In this document: positions 16,628-26,489 of the stretch, piece after piece
Layout of the letters: every line of letters starts with the position of its first letter
How positions within the stretch are numbered: position 1 is the stretch's first letter
Assembly: GCF_009720245.1 (NCBI RefSeq)
Contig: NZ_WJSQ01000001.1
Span: 1-52,401 of the forward strand
From: Sphingomonas segetis
GTDB taxonomy: Bacteria > Pseudomonadota > Alphaproteobacteria > Sphingomonadales > Sphingomonadaceae
DNA length: 52,401 nucleotides
Direction: 5' to 3'
Program-made: the position numbers and the translations under genes
Notes under the pieces: generated by a model
The model's input: only the letters and a program-made list of their open reading frames with translations
Databases searched by the model: none
Told to the model about the DNA's origin: nothing

Positions 16628-18165
16628 GCCGCCCTCTGCTTCTTGCCTGGGATCGGAACATGGCCCGGCTTCTTTGGCGAGCCGAAGAGGCTCGGTTCGG
16701 TCCGTCCGCCGCCGCTGCAGCCGTTGCCGAAGCTGAAGCCGCAGCCGCCGCGGATTTCGTGCGCGTTCTCGCTGACCTCGCGGTGCGAGGTCGGGATCAC
16801 GAACCGATCCTCGTAATCGGCGAGCGCGAGGTAACGGTACATTTCGTCGACCTGCGTTTGGCTGAGCCCGGCTTGATCCAGAACCGCCATGTTGGCGCGC
16901 CCGTCGACTTCGCGATCGCGCATGTGGATTCGCATCGCAAACATCTTCTTGAGCGCGTCGACGACGGGCTCTTCCTTGCCGGCAGTCAGCAGGTTGGCGA
17001 GATATTTCACAGGCACGCGGAGCTTGGCGATGTCCGGAATCTCGCCGTCGAAACCGATGTGGCCGCGTTCGGCGACATTCTGGATCGGCGACAGCGGCGG
17101 CACGTACCAGACCATCGGCAGGGTCCGGTACTCAGGGTGGAGCGGGAAGGCGATCTTCCACTCCATCGCCATCTTCCAGATCGGCGACAGCTTCGCCGCT
17201 TCCAACCAGTTATCGGCAATGCCGTCGAGCTTCGCCTGGGCGATCACTTCGGGGTCATTGGGATCGAGGAAGATCTCGAGCTGCTTTTCGTAAAGGTCCT
17301 GCTCGTCCTCTGTCGACGCAACCTCCTCGATGCGGTCGGCGTCGTAGAGTATGACCCCGAGATAGCGGATGCGCCCGACGCACGTTTCCGCGCAGACCGT
17401 CGGCAAGCCGGCTTCGACGCGGGGGTAGCAGAAGATGCACTTTTCGGCCTTCCCGCTTTTCCAGTTGTAGTAGATCTTCTTGTACGGGCAGCCGGAGATG
17501 CACATCCGCCAGCCGCGGCACTTGTCCTGGTCGATGAGGACGATCCCGTCCTCCTCGCGCTTGTAGATCGATCCTGACGGGCAGGCCGCGACGCAGGTCG
17601 GGTTGAGGCAGTGCTCGCACAGCCTCGGCAGATAGAACATGAAGGTCTTCTCGAACTGGCCGTAAACCTCCTTCTCGATGTCGGCGAAGTTCGAATCCTT
17701 CGACCGTTTCGAAAATTCACCGCCGAGGATTTCCTCCCAGTTCGGGCCCCATTGGATCTTCTCCATCCGCTCGTCCGTGATCAGCGAGCGCGGCCGCGCG
17801 GTCGGGAAGGTCTTCATCTCCGGCGCCGATTGCAGATGGTCGTAGTCGAAGGTGAAGGGCTCGTAATAATCGTCGATCTCCGGAAGGTCCGGATTGGCGA
17901 AGATGTTGGCCAACACCCGCCAGCGAGCGCCAATGCGCGGCTCGATCTTGCCGTCCTTCTTGCGCCGCCAGCCGCCGTTCCACTTCTTCTGGTTTTCCCA
18001 TTCCTTGGGGAAACCGATCCCGGGCTTGGTCTCGACGTTGTTGAACCAGGCGTATTCGACGCCTTCTCGGCTGGTCCACACGTTCTTGCAGGTGACCGAG
18101 CAGGTGTGACAGCCGATGCACTTGTCGAGGTTGAGGACCATGGCAACCTGAGCGCGAACTTTCAT
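16624..18165 (-). CDS. narH: Respiratory nitrate reductase beta subunit (Fe-S)
   Basis: 513 aa, normal length. Four Cys clusters are visible: CIGCHTCSVTCKNVW, CEHCLNPTCVAACPSG, CRGWRMCISGCPYKK (Trp in place of one Cys, the NarH [3Fe-4S] hallmark) and CIFCYPRVEAGLPTVCAETC. It relays electrons from NarI to NarG on the cytoplasmic side. ATG at 18165 follows GAGGAG; 13 bp separate it from narG. Confidence 0.96.
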   Translation of the reverse strand: MKVRAQVAMVLNLDKCIGCHTCSVTCKNVWTSREGVEYAWFNNVETKPGIGFPKEWENQKKWNGGWRRKKDGKIEPRIGARWRVLANIFANPDLPEIDDYYEPFTFDYDHLQSAPEMKTFPTARPRSLITDERMEKIQWGPNWEEILGGEFSKRSKDSNFADIEKEVYGQFEKTFMFYLPRLCEHCLNPTCVAACPSGSIYKREEDGIVLIDQDKCRGWRMCISGCPYKKIYYNWKSGKAEKCIFCYPRVEAGLPTVCAETCVGRIRYLGVILYDADRIEEVASTEDEQDLYEKQLEIFLDPNDPEVIAQAKLDGIADNWLEAAKLSPIWKMAMEWKIAFPLHPEYRTLPMVWYVPPLSPIQNVAERGHIGFDGEIPDIAKLRVPVKYLANLLTAGKEEPVVDALKKMFAMRIHMRDREVDGRANMAVLDQAGLSQTQVDEMYRYLALADYEDRFVIPTSHREVSENAHEIRGGCGFSFGNGCSGGGRTEPSLFGSPKKPGHVPIPGKKQRAA

Positions 18166-18178
18166 GACTCGATACTCC

Positions 18179-21100
18179 TCAGGCGGCCGCAACCGGCTCA
18201 GCCGGCTCGTCCATCCAGTCGACCTTGCTCATCTTGCGAAGCACCACGAACTCGTCACGGTTGGAGCCGACGGTTCCGTAGTAATTGAAGCCGTAGGCCT
18301 GGTGCGCGTAGCCGCCGATCATGTGCGTCGGCTTGACGATCGCGCGCGTCACGCTGTTGTGAATCCCGCCGCGCATGCCGGTGATCTCCGACCCCGGCAC
18401 GTTCACGATCTTTTCCTGAGCGTGATACATCATGCACATGCCGGACGGGACGCGCTGGCTCACCACGGCGCGGGCGTTCAGGGCGCCGTTGACGTTGAAT
18501 GCCTCGATCCAGTCATTGTCCTCGATCCCGACGCGTTTCGCGTCTTCCTCGCTGATCCACACGACCGGCCCGCCGCGATTGAGCGTGAGCATCATGAGAT
18601 TGTCGGAATAGGTCGAGTGGATGCCCCACTTCTGGTGGGGCGTAATGAAATTCAGCACCAACTCGCCATTGCCGTTGCCGCGCTTGCCCAGCACCGGCTC
18701 GATGGCCTTGGTGTCGATCGGCGGCTTGTAGGTGGTGAAGCCCTCGCCGAACGCGCGCATCCACGGGTGGTCCTGGTAAAGCTGCTGTCGACCGGTGAGG
18801 GTTCGCCACGGGATCAGCTCGTGAACGTTCGTCCAGCCAGCGTTGTAGCTGATCGTCTCGCTTTCGATCCCTGACCAGGTGGGTGAAGAGATGATCTTGC
18901 GCGGCTGCGCCTGGACGTCGCGAAAGCGAATCTTCTCGTCCTCGCGGGCACTCGCGAGATGCGCGTGCCCGCGACCGGTGAACTCCGATAACGCTTTCCA
19001 CGCCTTCACCGCGACTTCGCCGTTGGTCTCCGGCGCTAGGCTCAGGATCATTTCGCAGGCGTCGATGTCGGTGTCGATCTTAGGCCGTCCGTCTTCATCC
19101 TTGCCGTTCAGTGCGGCCAGGAAATCGACCTCATGGTCGGTGTTCCAGCTGATCCCCTTGCCGCCATTGCCGAGCTTCATGAGCAGCGGCCCGATCGAGG
19201 TGAAGCGCTTATAGGTCTCCGGATAGTCGCGCTCGACGGTCACGACTGCCGGCATCGTCTTGCCGGGCAGCGGGTCGCATTCGCCCTTCTTCCAGTCCTT
19301 GACGTCGAGCGGCTGGCCGAGCTCGCCGGGCGTGTCATGCTGCAGCGGGACGAGCACCACGTCGGTTTCTTTGCCAAGGTGGCCTTGGCAAACTTCCGAA
19401 AAGCTCTTCGCGATTCCCTTGAAGATCTCCCAGTCGCTGCGCGCGCCCCAAGCCGGGTCCACCGCTTTCGACAGCGGGTGGATGAACGGGTGCATGTCGG
19501 ACGTATTTAGGTCGTTCTTCTCGTACCAGGTGGCGGTGGGAAGGACGACGTCGGCATAGACCGCGGTCGTCGACATCCGGAAGTCGATCGCCACGAGCAG
19601 GTCGAGCTTCCCTTCCGGCGCTACGTCGTGGAACACGACTTCGTCCGGCCGCTGCCCGCCGTCTTCGCCCAGATCTTTCCCCTGTACGCCATGCTGCGTG
19701 CCGAGCAGGTGCTTAAGGAAATATTCGTGCCCCTTGCCGGACGAGCCGAGCAGGTTCGAGCGCCACACGAATAGATTGCGGGGGAAGTTCTTCGGATTGT
19801 CCGGGTCCTCGCAGCTCATTCGGAGCTTGCCGTTCTTGAGCTCGCGAGCGACCTTCGTAGCGGCGGCCTCGCCCTTCAGCTTGCGGCCGATGTCGAGCGG
19901 GTTGGTTTCGAGCTGCGGTGCCGATGGAAGCCAGCCCATGCGTTCCGCGCGAACATTGAAATCGATGAGCGTTCCCGAAACGTCGATGTCGCTGGTCGGC
20001 GATGCGATCTCATCGGTCGCCAGCTTCTCGTAGCGCCACTGGTCGGAGTGGGCATACCAGTAGCTGGTGCCATTCATGTGCCGCGGCGGCCGGTGCCAGT
20101 CGAGCGCGAATGCAAGGGGAGTCCAGCCGGTCTGCGGGCGAAGCTTCTCTTGCCCGACATAGTGCGACCAGCCGCCGCCCGACTGACCGACGCAGCCGCA
20201 GAACACCAGGAGATTGATGATCCCCCGGTAGGTCATGTCCATGTGGTACCAGTGGTTGAGACCGGCCCCGAGGATGACCATCGACTTACCGTTGGTCTTC
20301 TCGGCGTTGGTGGCGAAATCGCGCGCGGTGGCGATAATCTGGTCGCGCGGCACGCCGGTGATCCTCTCAGCCCAGGCCGGAGTGAACGGCACATCGTCGT
20401 CAAACGAGGCGGCGACATCGCCGCCGAGACCCTGGTCAACGCCGTAGTGCGCGATGATGAGATCGTGGGCGGTGGCCACCAACGCCTCGCCGTCCTGCAA
20501 CTTCAATCGCTTCACCGGCACGTTGCGGCGAAGAACGTCGCCGTGATCCGTACTTGTGAAATAGGGACTCTGCGGGCCTGAACCGAAATAGGGAAAGTCG
20601 ACGCCGACGATTGCTTCCCAACGGTCGGCGAGGCTCAGCGCCAGCTTGACCTCGCGGTCCTTACCGTCGCGCTCCTCGAGGTTCCACTTGCCCTTTTCGC
20701 CCCAGCGGAAGCCGATCGAGCCCAACGGAGTGACGATCTCGCCGCTGGTCTCGTCGATCGCAACGGTCTTCCATTCGGGATTGTTGGCCTCGTCGAGCGA
20801 ACCGTCGAAATCGGACGCGCGGACGAAGCGCTCGGGGACATAGCCGTCGCCGCGCTTCACCAACCGGACAAGCATCGGCATGTCGGAATATTTGCGGCAA
20901 TAATCGCGGAAATATTGGGCCTGCCGGTCGACGTGATATTCCTTGAGCACGACATGACCGAGCGCCATTGCAAGCGCGCTGTCGGTGCCCTGCTTGGGCG
21001 CCATCCACAGGTCGGCGAATTTTGACGCTTCGGAATAGTCGGGGCAGACCACGACCGACTTCGCGCCCTTGTAACGGACCTCGGTGTAGAAGTGCGCGTC

Positions 21101-21892
21101 GGGGGTGCGGGTCTGGGGGACGTTCGAGCCCCACAGCATCAGGAAAGTCGAATTGTACCAGTCGGCGCTTTCCGGAACGTCGGTTTGCTCGCCCCAGGTC
21201 TGCGGGCTGGACGGCGGAAGATCGCAATACCAGTCGTAGAAGCTGAGGCAGACTCCGCCGATCAGCGACAAATACCGTGCGCCGGCCGCGTAGCTGACCA
21301 TCGACATGGCCGGGATCGGCGAGAAGCCCGCGACACGGTCGGGCCCGTAGGTCTCCGTCGTATAGACGTTGGCGGCGGCGATGATCTCGTTCGCTTCGTC
21401 CCAGGTGACGCGGACGAAGCCGCCCATGCCGCGCGCCTTCTTGTAGCGGGCAGCATATTCCGGGGTTTCGACGATGGTCTTCCACGCTTCGACCGCGTCG
21501 GCGCTTTCCGCGCGCACGGTCCGCCACAGCTTGACCAGCTTCTTGCGGATCATCGGGTGCTTGACGCGGTTCGCGCTGTACAAATACCAGCTGTAGCTGG
21601 CGCCGCGCGCGCAGCCGCGCGGCTCATGGTTGGGAAGGCCCGGCCGGGTGCGAGGGTAATCGGTCTGCTGGGTTTCCCAAGTGACGATTCCGTCCTTGAC
21701 GTAGATCTTCCACGAGCAGCTTCCGGTGCAATTCACGCCGTGGGTCGAGCGGACGATCTTGTCGTGGCTCCAGCGGCCGCGATAGCCGTCCTCCCAGCTG
21801 CGGTCCTCGTTGGTGACGACCCCGTGGCCGTTCGAGAAGGTGCCTACGTTCTTCCTGAGGAACGTCAGCCGGTCGAGAAAGTGGCTCATCAA
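18179..21892 (-). CDS. narG: Respiratory nitrate reductase alpha subunit (Mo-bisMGD)
   Basis: 1,237 aa (1,236 if the second Met is used). N-terminal STHGVNCTGSCSWKIY holds the His/Cys ligands of the FS0 cluster, and the Asp ligand to Mo is expected in the YNSTFLMLWGSNVPQTRTPD segment. The molybdopterin-binding domains run to the end with GGGWSHYVGQEKLRPQTGW in the middle. It reduces nitrate to nitrite in the cytoplasm. An FNR-like box lies about 60 bp upstream. First gene of narGHJI-ppiC-unknown. Confidence 0.97.
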   Translation of the reverse strand: MMSHFLDRLTFLRKNVGTFSNGHGVVTNEDRSWEDGYRGRWSHDKIVRSTHGVNCTGSCSWKIYVKDGIVTWETQQTDYPRTRPGLPNHEPRGCARGASYSWYLYSANRVKHPMIRKKLVKLWRTVRAESADAVEAWKTIVETPEYAARYKKARGMGGFVRVTWDEANEIIAAANVYTTETYGPDRVAGFSPIPAMSMVSYAAGARYLSLIGGVCLSFYDWYCDLPPSSPQTWGEQTDVPESADWYNSTFLMLWGSNVPQTRTPDAHFYTEVRYKGAKSVVVCPDYSEASKFADLWMAPKQGTDSALAMALGHVVLKEYHVDRQAQYFRDYCRKYSDMPMLVRLVKRGDGYVPERFVRASDFDGSLDEANNPEWKTVAIDETSGEIVTPLGSIGFRWGEKGKWNLEERDGKDREVKLALSLADRWEAIVGVDFPYFGSGPQSPYFTSTDHGDVLRRNVPVKRLKLQDGEALVATAHDLIIAHYGVDQGLGGDVAASFDDDVPFTPAWAERITGVPRDQIIATARDFATNAEKTNGKSMVILGAGLNHWYHMDMTYRGIINLLVFCGCVGQSGGGWSHYVGQEKLRPQTGWTPLAFALDWHRPPRHMNGTSYWYAHSDQWRYEKLATDEIASPTSDIDVSGTLIDFNVRAERMGWLPSAPQLETNPLDIGRKLKGEAAATKVARELKNGKLRMSCEDPDNPKNFPRNLFVWRSNLLGSSGKGHEYFLKHLLGTQHGVQGKDLGEDGGQRPDEVVFHDVAPEGKLDLLVAIDFRMSTTAVYADVVLPTATWYEKNDLNTSDMHPFIHPLSKAVDPAWGARSDWEIFKGIAKSFSEVCQGHLGKETDVVLVPLQHDTPGELGQPLDVKDWKKGECDPLPGKTMPAVVTVERDYPETYKRFTSIGPLLMKLGNGGKGISWNTDHEVDFLAALNGKDEDGRPKIDTDIDACEMILSLAPETNGEVAVKAWKALSEFTGRGHAHLASAREDEKIRFRDVQAQPRKIISSPTWSGIESETISYNAGWTNVHELIPWRTLTGRQQLYQDHPWMRAFGEGFTTYKPPIDTKAIEPVLGKRGNGNGELVLNFITPHQKWGIHSTYSDNLMMLTLNRGGPVVWISEEDAKRVGIEDNDWIEAFNVNGALNARAVVSQRVPSGMCMMYHAQEKIVNVPGSEITGMRGGIHNSVTRAIVKPTHMIGGYAHQAYGFNYYGTVGSNRDEFVVLRKMSKVDWMDEPAEPVAAA

Positions 21893-21943
21893 AATCCCCG
21901 GAATGTGCCGCGCCGCCGTCGAACAAGTCGGTCGTGTCGGCCA

Positions 21944-21957
21944 TCGATTCAGATCAT
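21944..21957. promoter_or_regulatory. FNR-like box upstream of narG
   Basis: TCGATTCAGATCAT differs from TTGAT-N4-ATCAA at two bases. Its centre is about 61 bp upstream of the narG start, leaving room for a -41.5-type promoter and a short leader. A regulator with a matching recognition helix is encoded at 13242-13976. Confidence 0.5.
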
Positions 21958-22027
21958 GGTTCGCAATGCAGATGCGGTGGCCGCGGGAGAATACGGAATA
22001 TCCCTGATGCTCGCCGTGGCGGCGGCG

Positions 22028-23413
22028 CTATTCGGCTGCCACCACGCCAGCGTAGAGGTGCGGTCGGATCGCCTGCGTTGCGATACCTGCGGGCGCATGA
22101 GCTGGCGGCGGGCCCGCTCCCAACCCTTCCATTTCCGGCAGCTGAGGCAGGTTACGAAGCTGCGGGACCCTGCGCCGCTCCATGCGCCGGACGGCGAGGT
22201 GCATCCACAGCATCGCCCCGGAAACAAGGAGAAAGAGCAGCATGAAGCAGCTGGTCCACACCCCGGTCAGGTCGGCCATAGCGCCGAAGGCGATCGGAAG
22301 AGCAAAGCCGCCCAGTCCGCCGATCATTCCGACCAGACCTCCGACTGAACCGACGTTGTCGGGGTAATAAACGGGAATGTGCTTGTAGACCGCGGCCATT
22401 CCGAAGCTCATGAACAGGCCGAGGACGAAGGTCAGCACGGCGAACGGAGCGACGCCCATCGCAAGGGTGAACTCGATCGGACCATCGATTCCCTGAACGA
22501 CGTAGCGTGTGGTCGGATAGCTCAGCAGGAACGTCGTGATCATCGACACGCCGAAAGTCGCGTACATGATATTGCGCGCGCCGAACTTGTCCGAAAGCCA
22601 GCCCCCGACAGCCCGGAACACGCTTCCCGGCAGTGAATAAGCGGTGGCCAGGAAGCCGGCGGTCGCGACCGACAGCCCGTATGCGCCGATGTAATAGCGG
22701 GGCAGCCACAGCGCGAGCGCGACGAAGGCGCCGAACACGAAGGCATAATAGATCGCGAAGCGCCACACCTGCAGCTTCTTCAACGACTCCAGCTGAGTGG
22801 CGAGCGGGATCCTCGCCGCACCGCGCCGTTGGCTCGCAGCGATCGGATCGTCCCTGGTGAACAGGTAGAATGCGATTGCGACCGCGGCGAGCGCGACCGC
22901 CCATATTCGCGCGACCGTCACCCAGCCGAGCGCCACCATCACGAACGACGAGAAGTTCGTGATCGCCGAGCCGAACGTGCCCATCCCGAAGATTCCGAGC
23001 GCCGTTCCGGTCCGCTCCTTCGGAAACCAGCGCGCGACATAAGCGACGCCCGCGGCGAAGCTGCCCCCCGCCAAACCCATGACGAGAGCGGCGGCAAGGA
23101 ACTGCGGATAGGTGTGCGCGTACGACAGGCCGAATGCGGCCGCGGCGGCGATGGCCATAATTAGCGACATGACGATCCGACCGCCGAACCGGTCGGCGAG
23201 GATTCCGATGAAAAGGCGCGAGATCGACCCCGTGAGGATCGGCGTTCCGACGAGAAGCCCGAACTCCGTATCGGAGAGTCCCAGATCCTTCTGAATTTTG
23301 ATTCCGATGATCGAAAAGATCGTCCAGACGGCGAAGCAAGCAGTGAAAGCGACGGTGCTCGCGGCGAGTGCCCAGCGGCGCTGCCCTTCCGAAACGCCGG
23401 GATGCTCAACCAT
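22028..23413 (-). CDS. narK: Nitrate/nitrite transporter NarK (MFS, NNP family)
   Basis: 461 aa, twelve membrane helices, with NNP-type glycine-rich segments GLAGGSFAAGVAYVARWFP and VGGLVGMIGGLGGFALPIA, and nitrate-binding Arg candidates in SISRLFIG and SVFRAVGG. It brings nitrate to NarG and/or exports nitrite. Start chosen at 23413 (MVEHPGVSEG) because GGAG sits 7-10 bp upstream; an ATG four codons earlier is possible. A soluble C-terminal tail of about 40 residues follows the last helix. Divergent from the CMD-like gene. Confidence 0.94.
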   Translation of the reverse strand: MVEHPGVSEGQRRWALAASTVAFTACFAVWTIFSIIGIKIQKDLGLSDTEFGLLVGTPILTGSISRLFIGILADRFGGRIVMSLIMAIAAAAAFGLSYAHTYPQFLAAALVMGLAGGSFAAGVAYVARWFPKERTGTALGIFGMGTFGSAITNFSSFVMVALGWVTVARIWAVALAAVAIAFYLFTRDDPIAASQRRGAARIPLATQLESLKKLQVWRFAIYYAFVFGAFVALALWLPRYYIGAYGLSVATAGFLATAYSLPGSVFRAVGGWLSDKFGARNIMYATFGVSMITTFLLSYPTTRYVVQGIDGPIEFTLAMGVAPFAVLTFVLGLFMSFGMAAVYKHIPVYYPDNVGSVGGLVGMIGGLGGFALPIAFGAMADLTGVWTSCFMLLFLLVSGAMLWMHLAVRRMERRRVPQLRNLPQLPEMEGLGAGPPPAHAPAGIATQAIRPHLYAGVVAAE

Positions 23414-23531
23414 AGAATTCTCCATCTTTGATGCGCCGGATGAATCTTGCCGGCCGCAAATATGGTGGAGCGGTCAGATCGTTGATTTCGCGCGCCGTTA
23501 CGATCAGGAATTATACGGAGGAGAGAAGCGA

Positions 23532-23888
23532 ATGAGCGACCCCCGCGACATCAGCGACGCGCCGCAAGTCGAATTGCCCGGCACTGCAGGACAGGTAGCC
23601 AGGGACAATCCGGATCTCTGGCGCACATTCCAGGCGCTCGGCGAGCAAACAGGGAAGGCGGGCCCGCTCAACGAGCGCGAGCAGCGACTCGTCAATCTCG
23701 CGCTCGCGATCGGGGCGGACAGCGAGGGCGCCACTCATTCCCACTCGCGCCGCGGCGTCGCCGAAGGCCTCTCCGCTGAGGAGCTGGAGCATGTGGCATT
23801 CCTGGCGATCACCACGCTGGGCTGGCCGCGGGCAATCCGCGGCCTCACGTGGATACGGGATGTGGCGCGGCGAGGTGCGAAGAGCTGA
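23532..23888 (+). CDS. Carboxymuconolactone decarboxylase / AhpD-like protein
   Basis: 118 aa, all-alpha, with the CMD-family core LNEREQRLVNLALAIGADSE followed by ATHSHSRRGVAEGLSAEELE. AhpD members carry a CxxC in this place; here there are no cysteines at all in the protein, so a thiol peroxidase role is unlikely. Strong RBS GGAGGAGAGAAG. Divergent from narK with about 118 bp between. Confidence 0.85.
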   Translation: MSDPRDISDAPQVELPGTAGQVARDNPDLWRTFQALGEQTGKAGPLNEREQRLVNLALAIGADSEGATHSHSRRGVAEGLSAEELEHVAFLAITTLGWPRAIRGLTWIRDVARRGAKS

Positions 23889-23911
23889 AATCCAGCTGCA
23901 CCGTCCATAAA

Positions 23912-23945
23912 AGCCCCGGCCGAGCAAGATGGGGTGGCCGGGGCT
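23912..23945 (-). terminator. Hairpin terminator after moaA
   Basis: Perfect 10-bp stem AGCCCCGGCC / GGCCGGGGCT with a 14-nt loop, followed on the minus strand by TTTTATGG. It would end moaA transcription; on the plus strand there is no T-run after the stem, though the hairpin also follows the CMD-like gene. Confidence 0.6.
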
Positions 23946-24073
23946 TGATACGGGGGGTCGGGCGAGAATTCGTCCGACCTCGGTTGCAGTACCGAAAGGG
24001 GAGCGCTCGGCACTGAGGCATTGCTAGACGCATTCGAGGGCGCTGCGATGATCCAGATCAGATCGATCGCGGC

Positions 24074-25081
24074 CTAACCGCCAGTTACCGACATATGCCT
24101 TGCGACCGCCGGTTTCGGTTCCTGAATTCTGAACTGGTGCCCCTTGGGCTTTCCCGCGAGCAGCTGGCCGAGCGCGCGATCGACTGCCACAGCCCCGCCG
24201 CCGCGAAGTAAATCACGCAGCTCCACCTTTTGTTCGTGACCAAGGCAACCATAAACCGTGCCGGTCGCCGCAACGCGGATGCGGTTGCACCCGTCGCAGA
24301 AATTGTGCGTTAGCGGCGTGATCAGGCCGAGCCGAACGCCGAGCCCCTCGACCTCGAAATAGCGCGCCGGCCCGCCGGTGCGGGCAATGGACGGAACGAG
24401 CTCGAAGTCGCGTGTCAGCCGCTCGCGGACCTCGCTCAGCGGCAGGTAATGCTCGGTCCGGTCCTCTTCGACCTCACCCAAAGGCATGGTCTCTATCAGC
24501 GTCAGGTCGAAACCTCGCGAACCGCACCAGCGCAGCATCGGCGCGAACTCGTCATCGTTGAGGCCCCTGAGCGCGACCATATTGATCTTGATCTTGATCC
24601 CCGACTCGTCCGCGGCATCAATGCCGTCGAGAACCTGAATCAGGTCGCCTCGCCTCGTGATGTGCCGGAAGCGGTCAGGATCGCGGCTGTCGAGGCTGAC
24701 GTTGATCCGCCGAATACCCGCATCGAATAGCGGCTGCGCGTGATGCGCCAACTGCGTCCCGTTGGTGGTCATGGTGAGCTCGTCGAGGCCGCCGCCGATT
24801 CGTGCCCCAAGCGCAGAAACGAGCTGGTCGACGCCCTTGCGAACGAGCGGCTCGCCGCCGGTGAGCCGGATTCTTTTGACTCCGCGCGCAATGAAAATAT
24901 CGGCGAGCTCGACAATCTCCTCGAGGTTGAGCACATCGCTCTTCGGGAGGAAGGTCATACGCTCGGCCATGCAATAGCGGCAGCGGAGGTCGCAGCGGTC
25001 GGTGACCGACATGCGGACGTAAGTAATCCGCCGGCCAAAGCTGTCGATCATCGGATTGGAGGGATTCACGCTCGTTTCCAC
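24074..25081 (-). CDS. moaA: GTP 3',8-cyclase MoaA (radical SAM)
   Basis: 335 aa. Radical-SAM CxxxCxxC at C30, C34, C37 (DRCDLRCRYC), the LTGGEPLVRKG loop, and the second cluster CDGCNRIRVAATGTVYGC. It ends in the GG pair needed for MoaA catalysis. First step of molybdopterin synthesis from GTP. GTG at 25081 follows AAGAAGAGG; an internal ATG at 25051 lacks an RBS. Divergent from hemN with an FNR-like box between them. Confidence 0.95.
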   Translation of the reverse strand: METSVNPSNPMIDSFGRRITYVRMSVTDRCDLRCRYCMAERMTFLPKSDVLNLEEIVELADIFIARGVKRIRLTGGEPLVRKGVDQLVSALGARIGGGLDELTMTTNGTQLAHHAQPLFDAGIRRINVSLDSRDPDRFRHITRRGDLIQVLDGIDAADESGIKIKINMVALRGLNDDEFAPMLRWCGSRGFDLTLIETMPLGEVEEDRTEHYLPLSEVRERLTRDFELVPSIARTGGPARYFEVEGLGVRLGLITPLTHNFCDGCNRIRVAATGTVYGCLGHEQKVELRDLLRGGGAVAVDRALGQLLAGKPKGHQFRIQEPKPAVARHMSVTGG

Positions 25082-25125
25082 GCCTCTTCTTGCCTGGCGC
25101 TCTAGTCGCGCGGCGCCTTCAGACG

Positions 25126-25139
25126 GTGATTTAGATCAA
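25126..25139. promoter_or_regulatory. FNR-like box between moaA and hemN
   Basis: GTGATTTAGATCAA (reverse: TTGATCTAAATCAC), one base off TTGAT-N4-ATCAA. Centre is about 52 bp from the moaA start and 42 bp from the hemN start, so it could serve both directions. Confidence 0.7.
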
Positions 25140-25174
25140 CGAGAGGCCGCCTTCCATTCCGTAGCTTTACGGAG

Positions 25175-26488
25175 ATGATCCCTCCCGACACATTCGCCCG
25201 GTACGCCGCGATGCGCGTACCTCGCTATACGAGCTATCCCACCGCCCCCAACTTCTCCGCTGCCATCGATGGAACCGAATACCGGCGCTGGCTTCGGTCG
25301 CTTAACGGCGGTTCCACCGTCTCCGTTTACGTCCACATCCCTTTCTGCCGCGAGATGTGCTGGTATTGCGGGTGCCATACCACGGTCACGCGCCGGCAGC
25401 CGCCGGTGAGCCGCTACGTGGACTCTCTCGTCCGAGAAATCCGGCTCGTGTCCTCGGAGCTACGCTCGCAGCTGAAGATCGGGCATCTGCACTGGGGCGG
25501 CGGCTCACCGACCCTGCTTACACCTCGCGACGTCGGAAAGATCAGAGCGGCGCTGGCCGATGCCTTCCAGTTCGACCCCCTAGCGGAAAATGCCGTCGAG
25601 GTGGATCCGAGGACCCTGACAGAACCGCTCGCTCAGGCCTTCGGCCATGCCGGCGTGAATCGCGCCAGCCTCGGCGTTCAGAGCTTCGATGGAATCGTCC
25701 AGGCCGCCATCAACCGCATCCAAAGCTTTTCGACGACCGCTGCAGCGGTCGACATCCTCAGAAGCCAAGGCGTGCCGGGGATCAATTTCGACCTGATTTA
25801 CGGATTGCCGTTCCAGACGGTTGAATCCTGCCTCGACACCGTTGAGCAGGCGCTCAAGCTCCAACCGGATCGGTTTTCGGTGTTCGGCTACGCGCACGTT
25901 CCATCGTTCAAGCCTCACCAGCGCAAGATCGACGAGGCCGCTTTGCCCGACAACTCCGCGCGGCAGGCGCAGGCCACAGCGATTGCGCAAGCGTTGGTCG
26001 CCGCGGGCTACCGGCAGATCGGCCTCGACCACTTCGCGCTTCCCGGCGACAGTTTGGCGATCGCCGCCGGGCGCGGGCGGCTGCACCGCAATTTCCAGGG
26101 TTACACCACGGACCGCTGTCCGGACCTCATTGCATTCGGCGCCTCGGCGATCGGCCGGCTGCCGCAGGGGTTCGTGCAGAATGCGGCGAAAATCCCGGAT
26201 TACGAGCGGCGCATCGGCGACGGACGGCTGGCCACGGTGCGGGGCTGCCCGATTAACGACGAGGATAGCCGCCGAGCAGCGATCATCGAACAACTGATGT
26301 GCAACTTCCGCGCGCATCTCGGCACCGTCGACGTGGCTGTCGACCACCTGCAGGCCGACGGTCTGATCCGCCGCTCGGGAAGCTGGATCGAGGTGACGGA
26401 CGAGGGCCGTCCGCTGGTACGCGCGGTCGCGGCGGCTTTCGACACCTATTTGCCCTCGTCCAGCGCCGCGCACGTCGCGGCCGTCTAG
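25175..26488 (+). CDS. hemN: Oxygen-independent coproporphyrinogen III dehydrogenase
   Basis: 437 aa. Radical-SAM CxxxCxxC at C58, C62, C65 followed by GC (the CxxxCxxCxC form of HemN), with YTSYPTAPNF at the N-terminus and GGGSPTLLTP. It makes protoporphyrinogen IX without oxygen, supplying haem for NarI. It has the long HemN N-terminus and so is a true HemN rather than a HemW-type homologue. RBS ACGGAG just before ATG. Confidence 0.94.
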   Translation: MIPPDTFARYAAMRVPRYTSYPTAPNFSAAIDGTEYRRWLRSLNGGSTVSVYVHIPFCREMCWYCGCHTTVTRRQPPVSRYVDSLVREIRLVSSELRSQLKIGHLHWGGGSPTLLTPRDVGKIRAALADAFQFDPLAENAVEVDPRTLTEPLAQAFGHAGVNRASLGVQSFDGIVQAAINRIQSFSTTAAAVDILRSQGVPGINFDLIYGLPFQTVESCLDTVEQALKLQPDRFSVFGYAHVPSFKPHQRKIDEAALPDNSARQAQATAIAQALVAAGYRQIGLDHFALPGDSLAIAAGRGRLHRNFQGYTTDRCPDLIAFGASAIGRLPQGFVQNAAKIPDYERRIGDGRLATVRGCPINDEDSRRAAIIEQLMCNFRAHLGTVDVAVDHLQADGLIRRSGSWIEVTDEGRPLVRAVAAAFDTYLPSSSAAHVAAV

Positions 26489-26489
26489 C

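Noticed and set aside
21092-22348. 418-aa open frame on the plus strand
   Set aside because: Antisense to narG and narK, with low-complexity Arg/Ala-rich protein; a compositional shadow.
24048-24061. ATGATCCAGATCAG, an FNR-like site
   Set aside because: It lies at the convergent ends of the CMD-like gene and moaA, with no promoter to serve, so it is probably a chance match.
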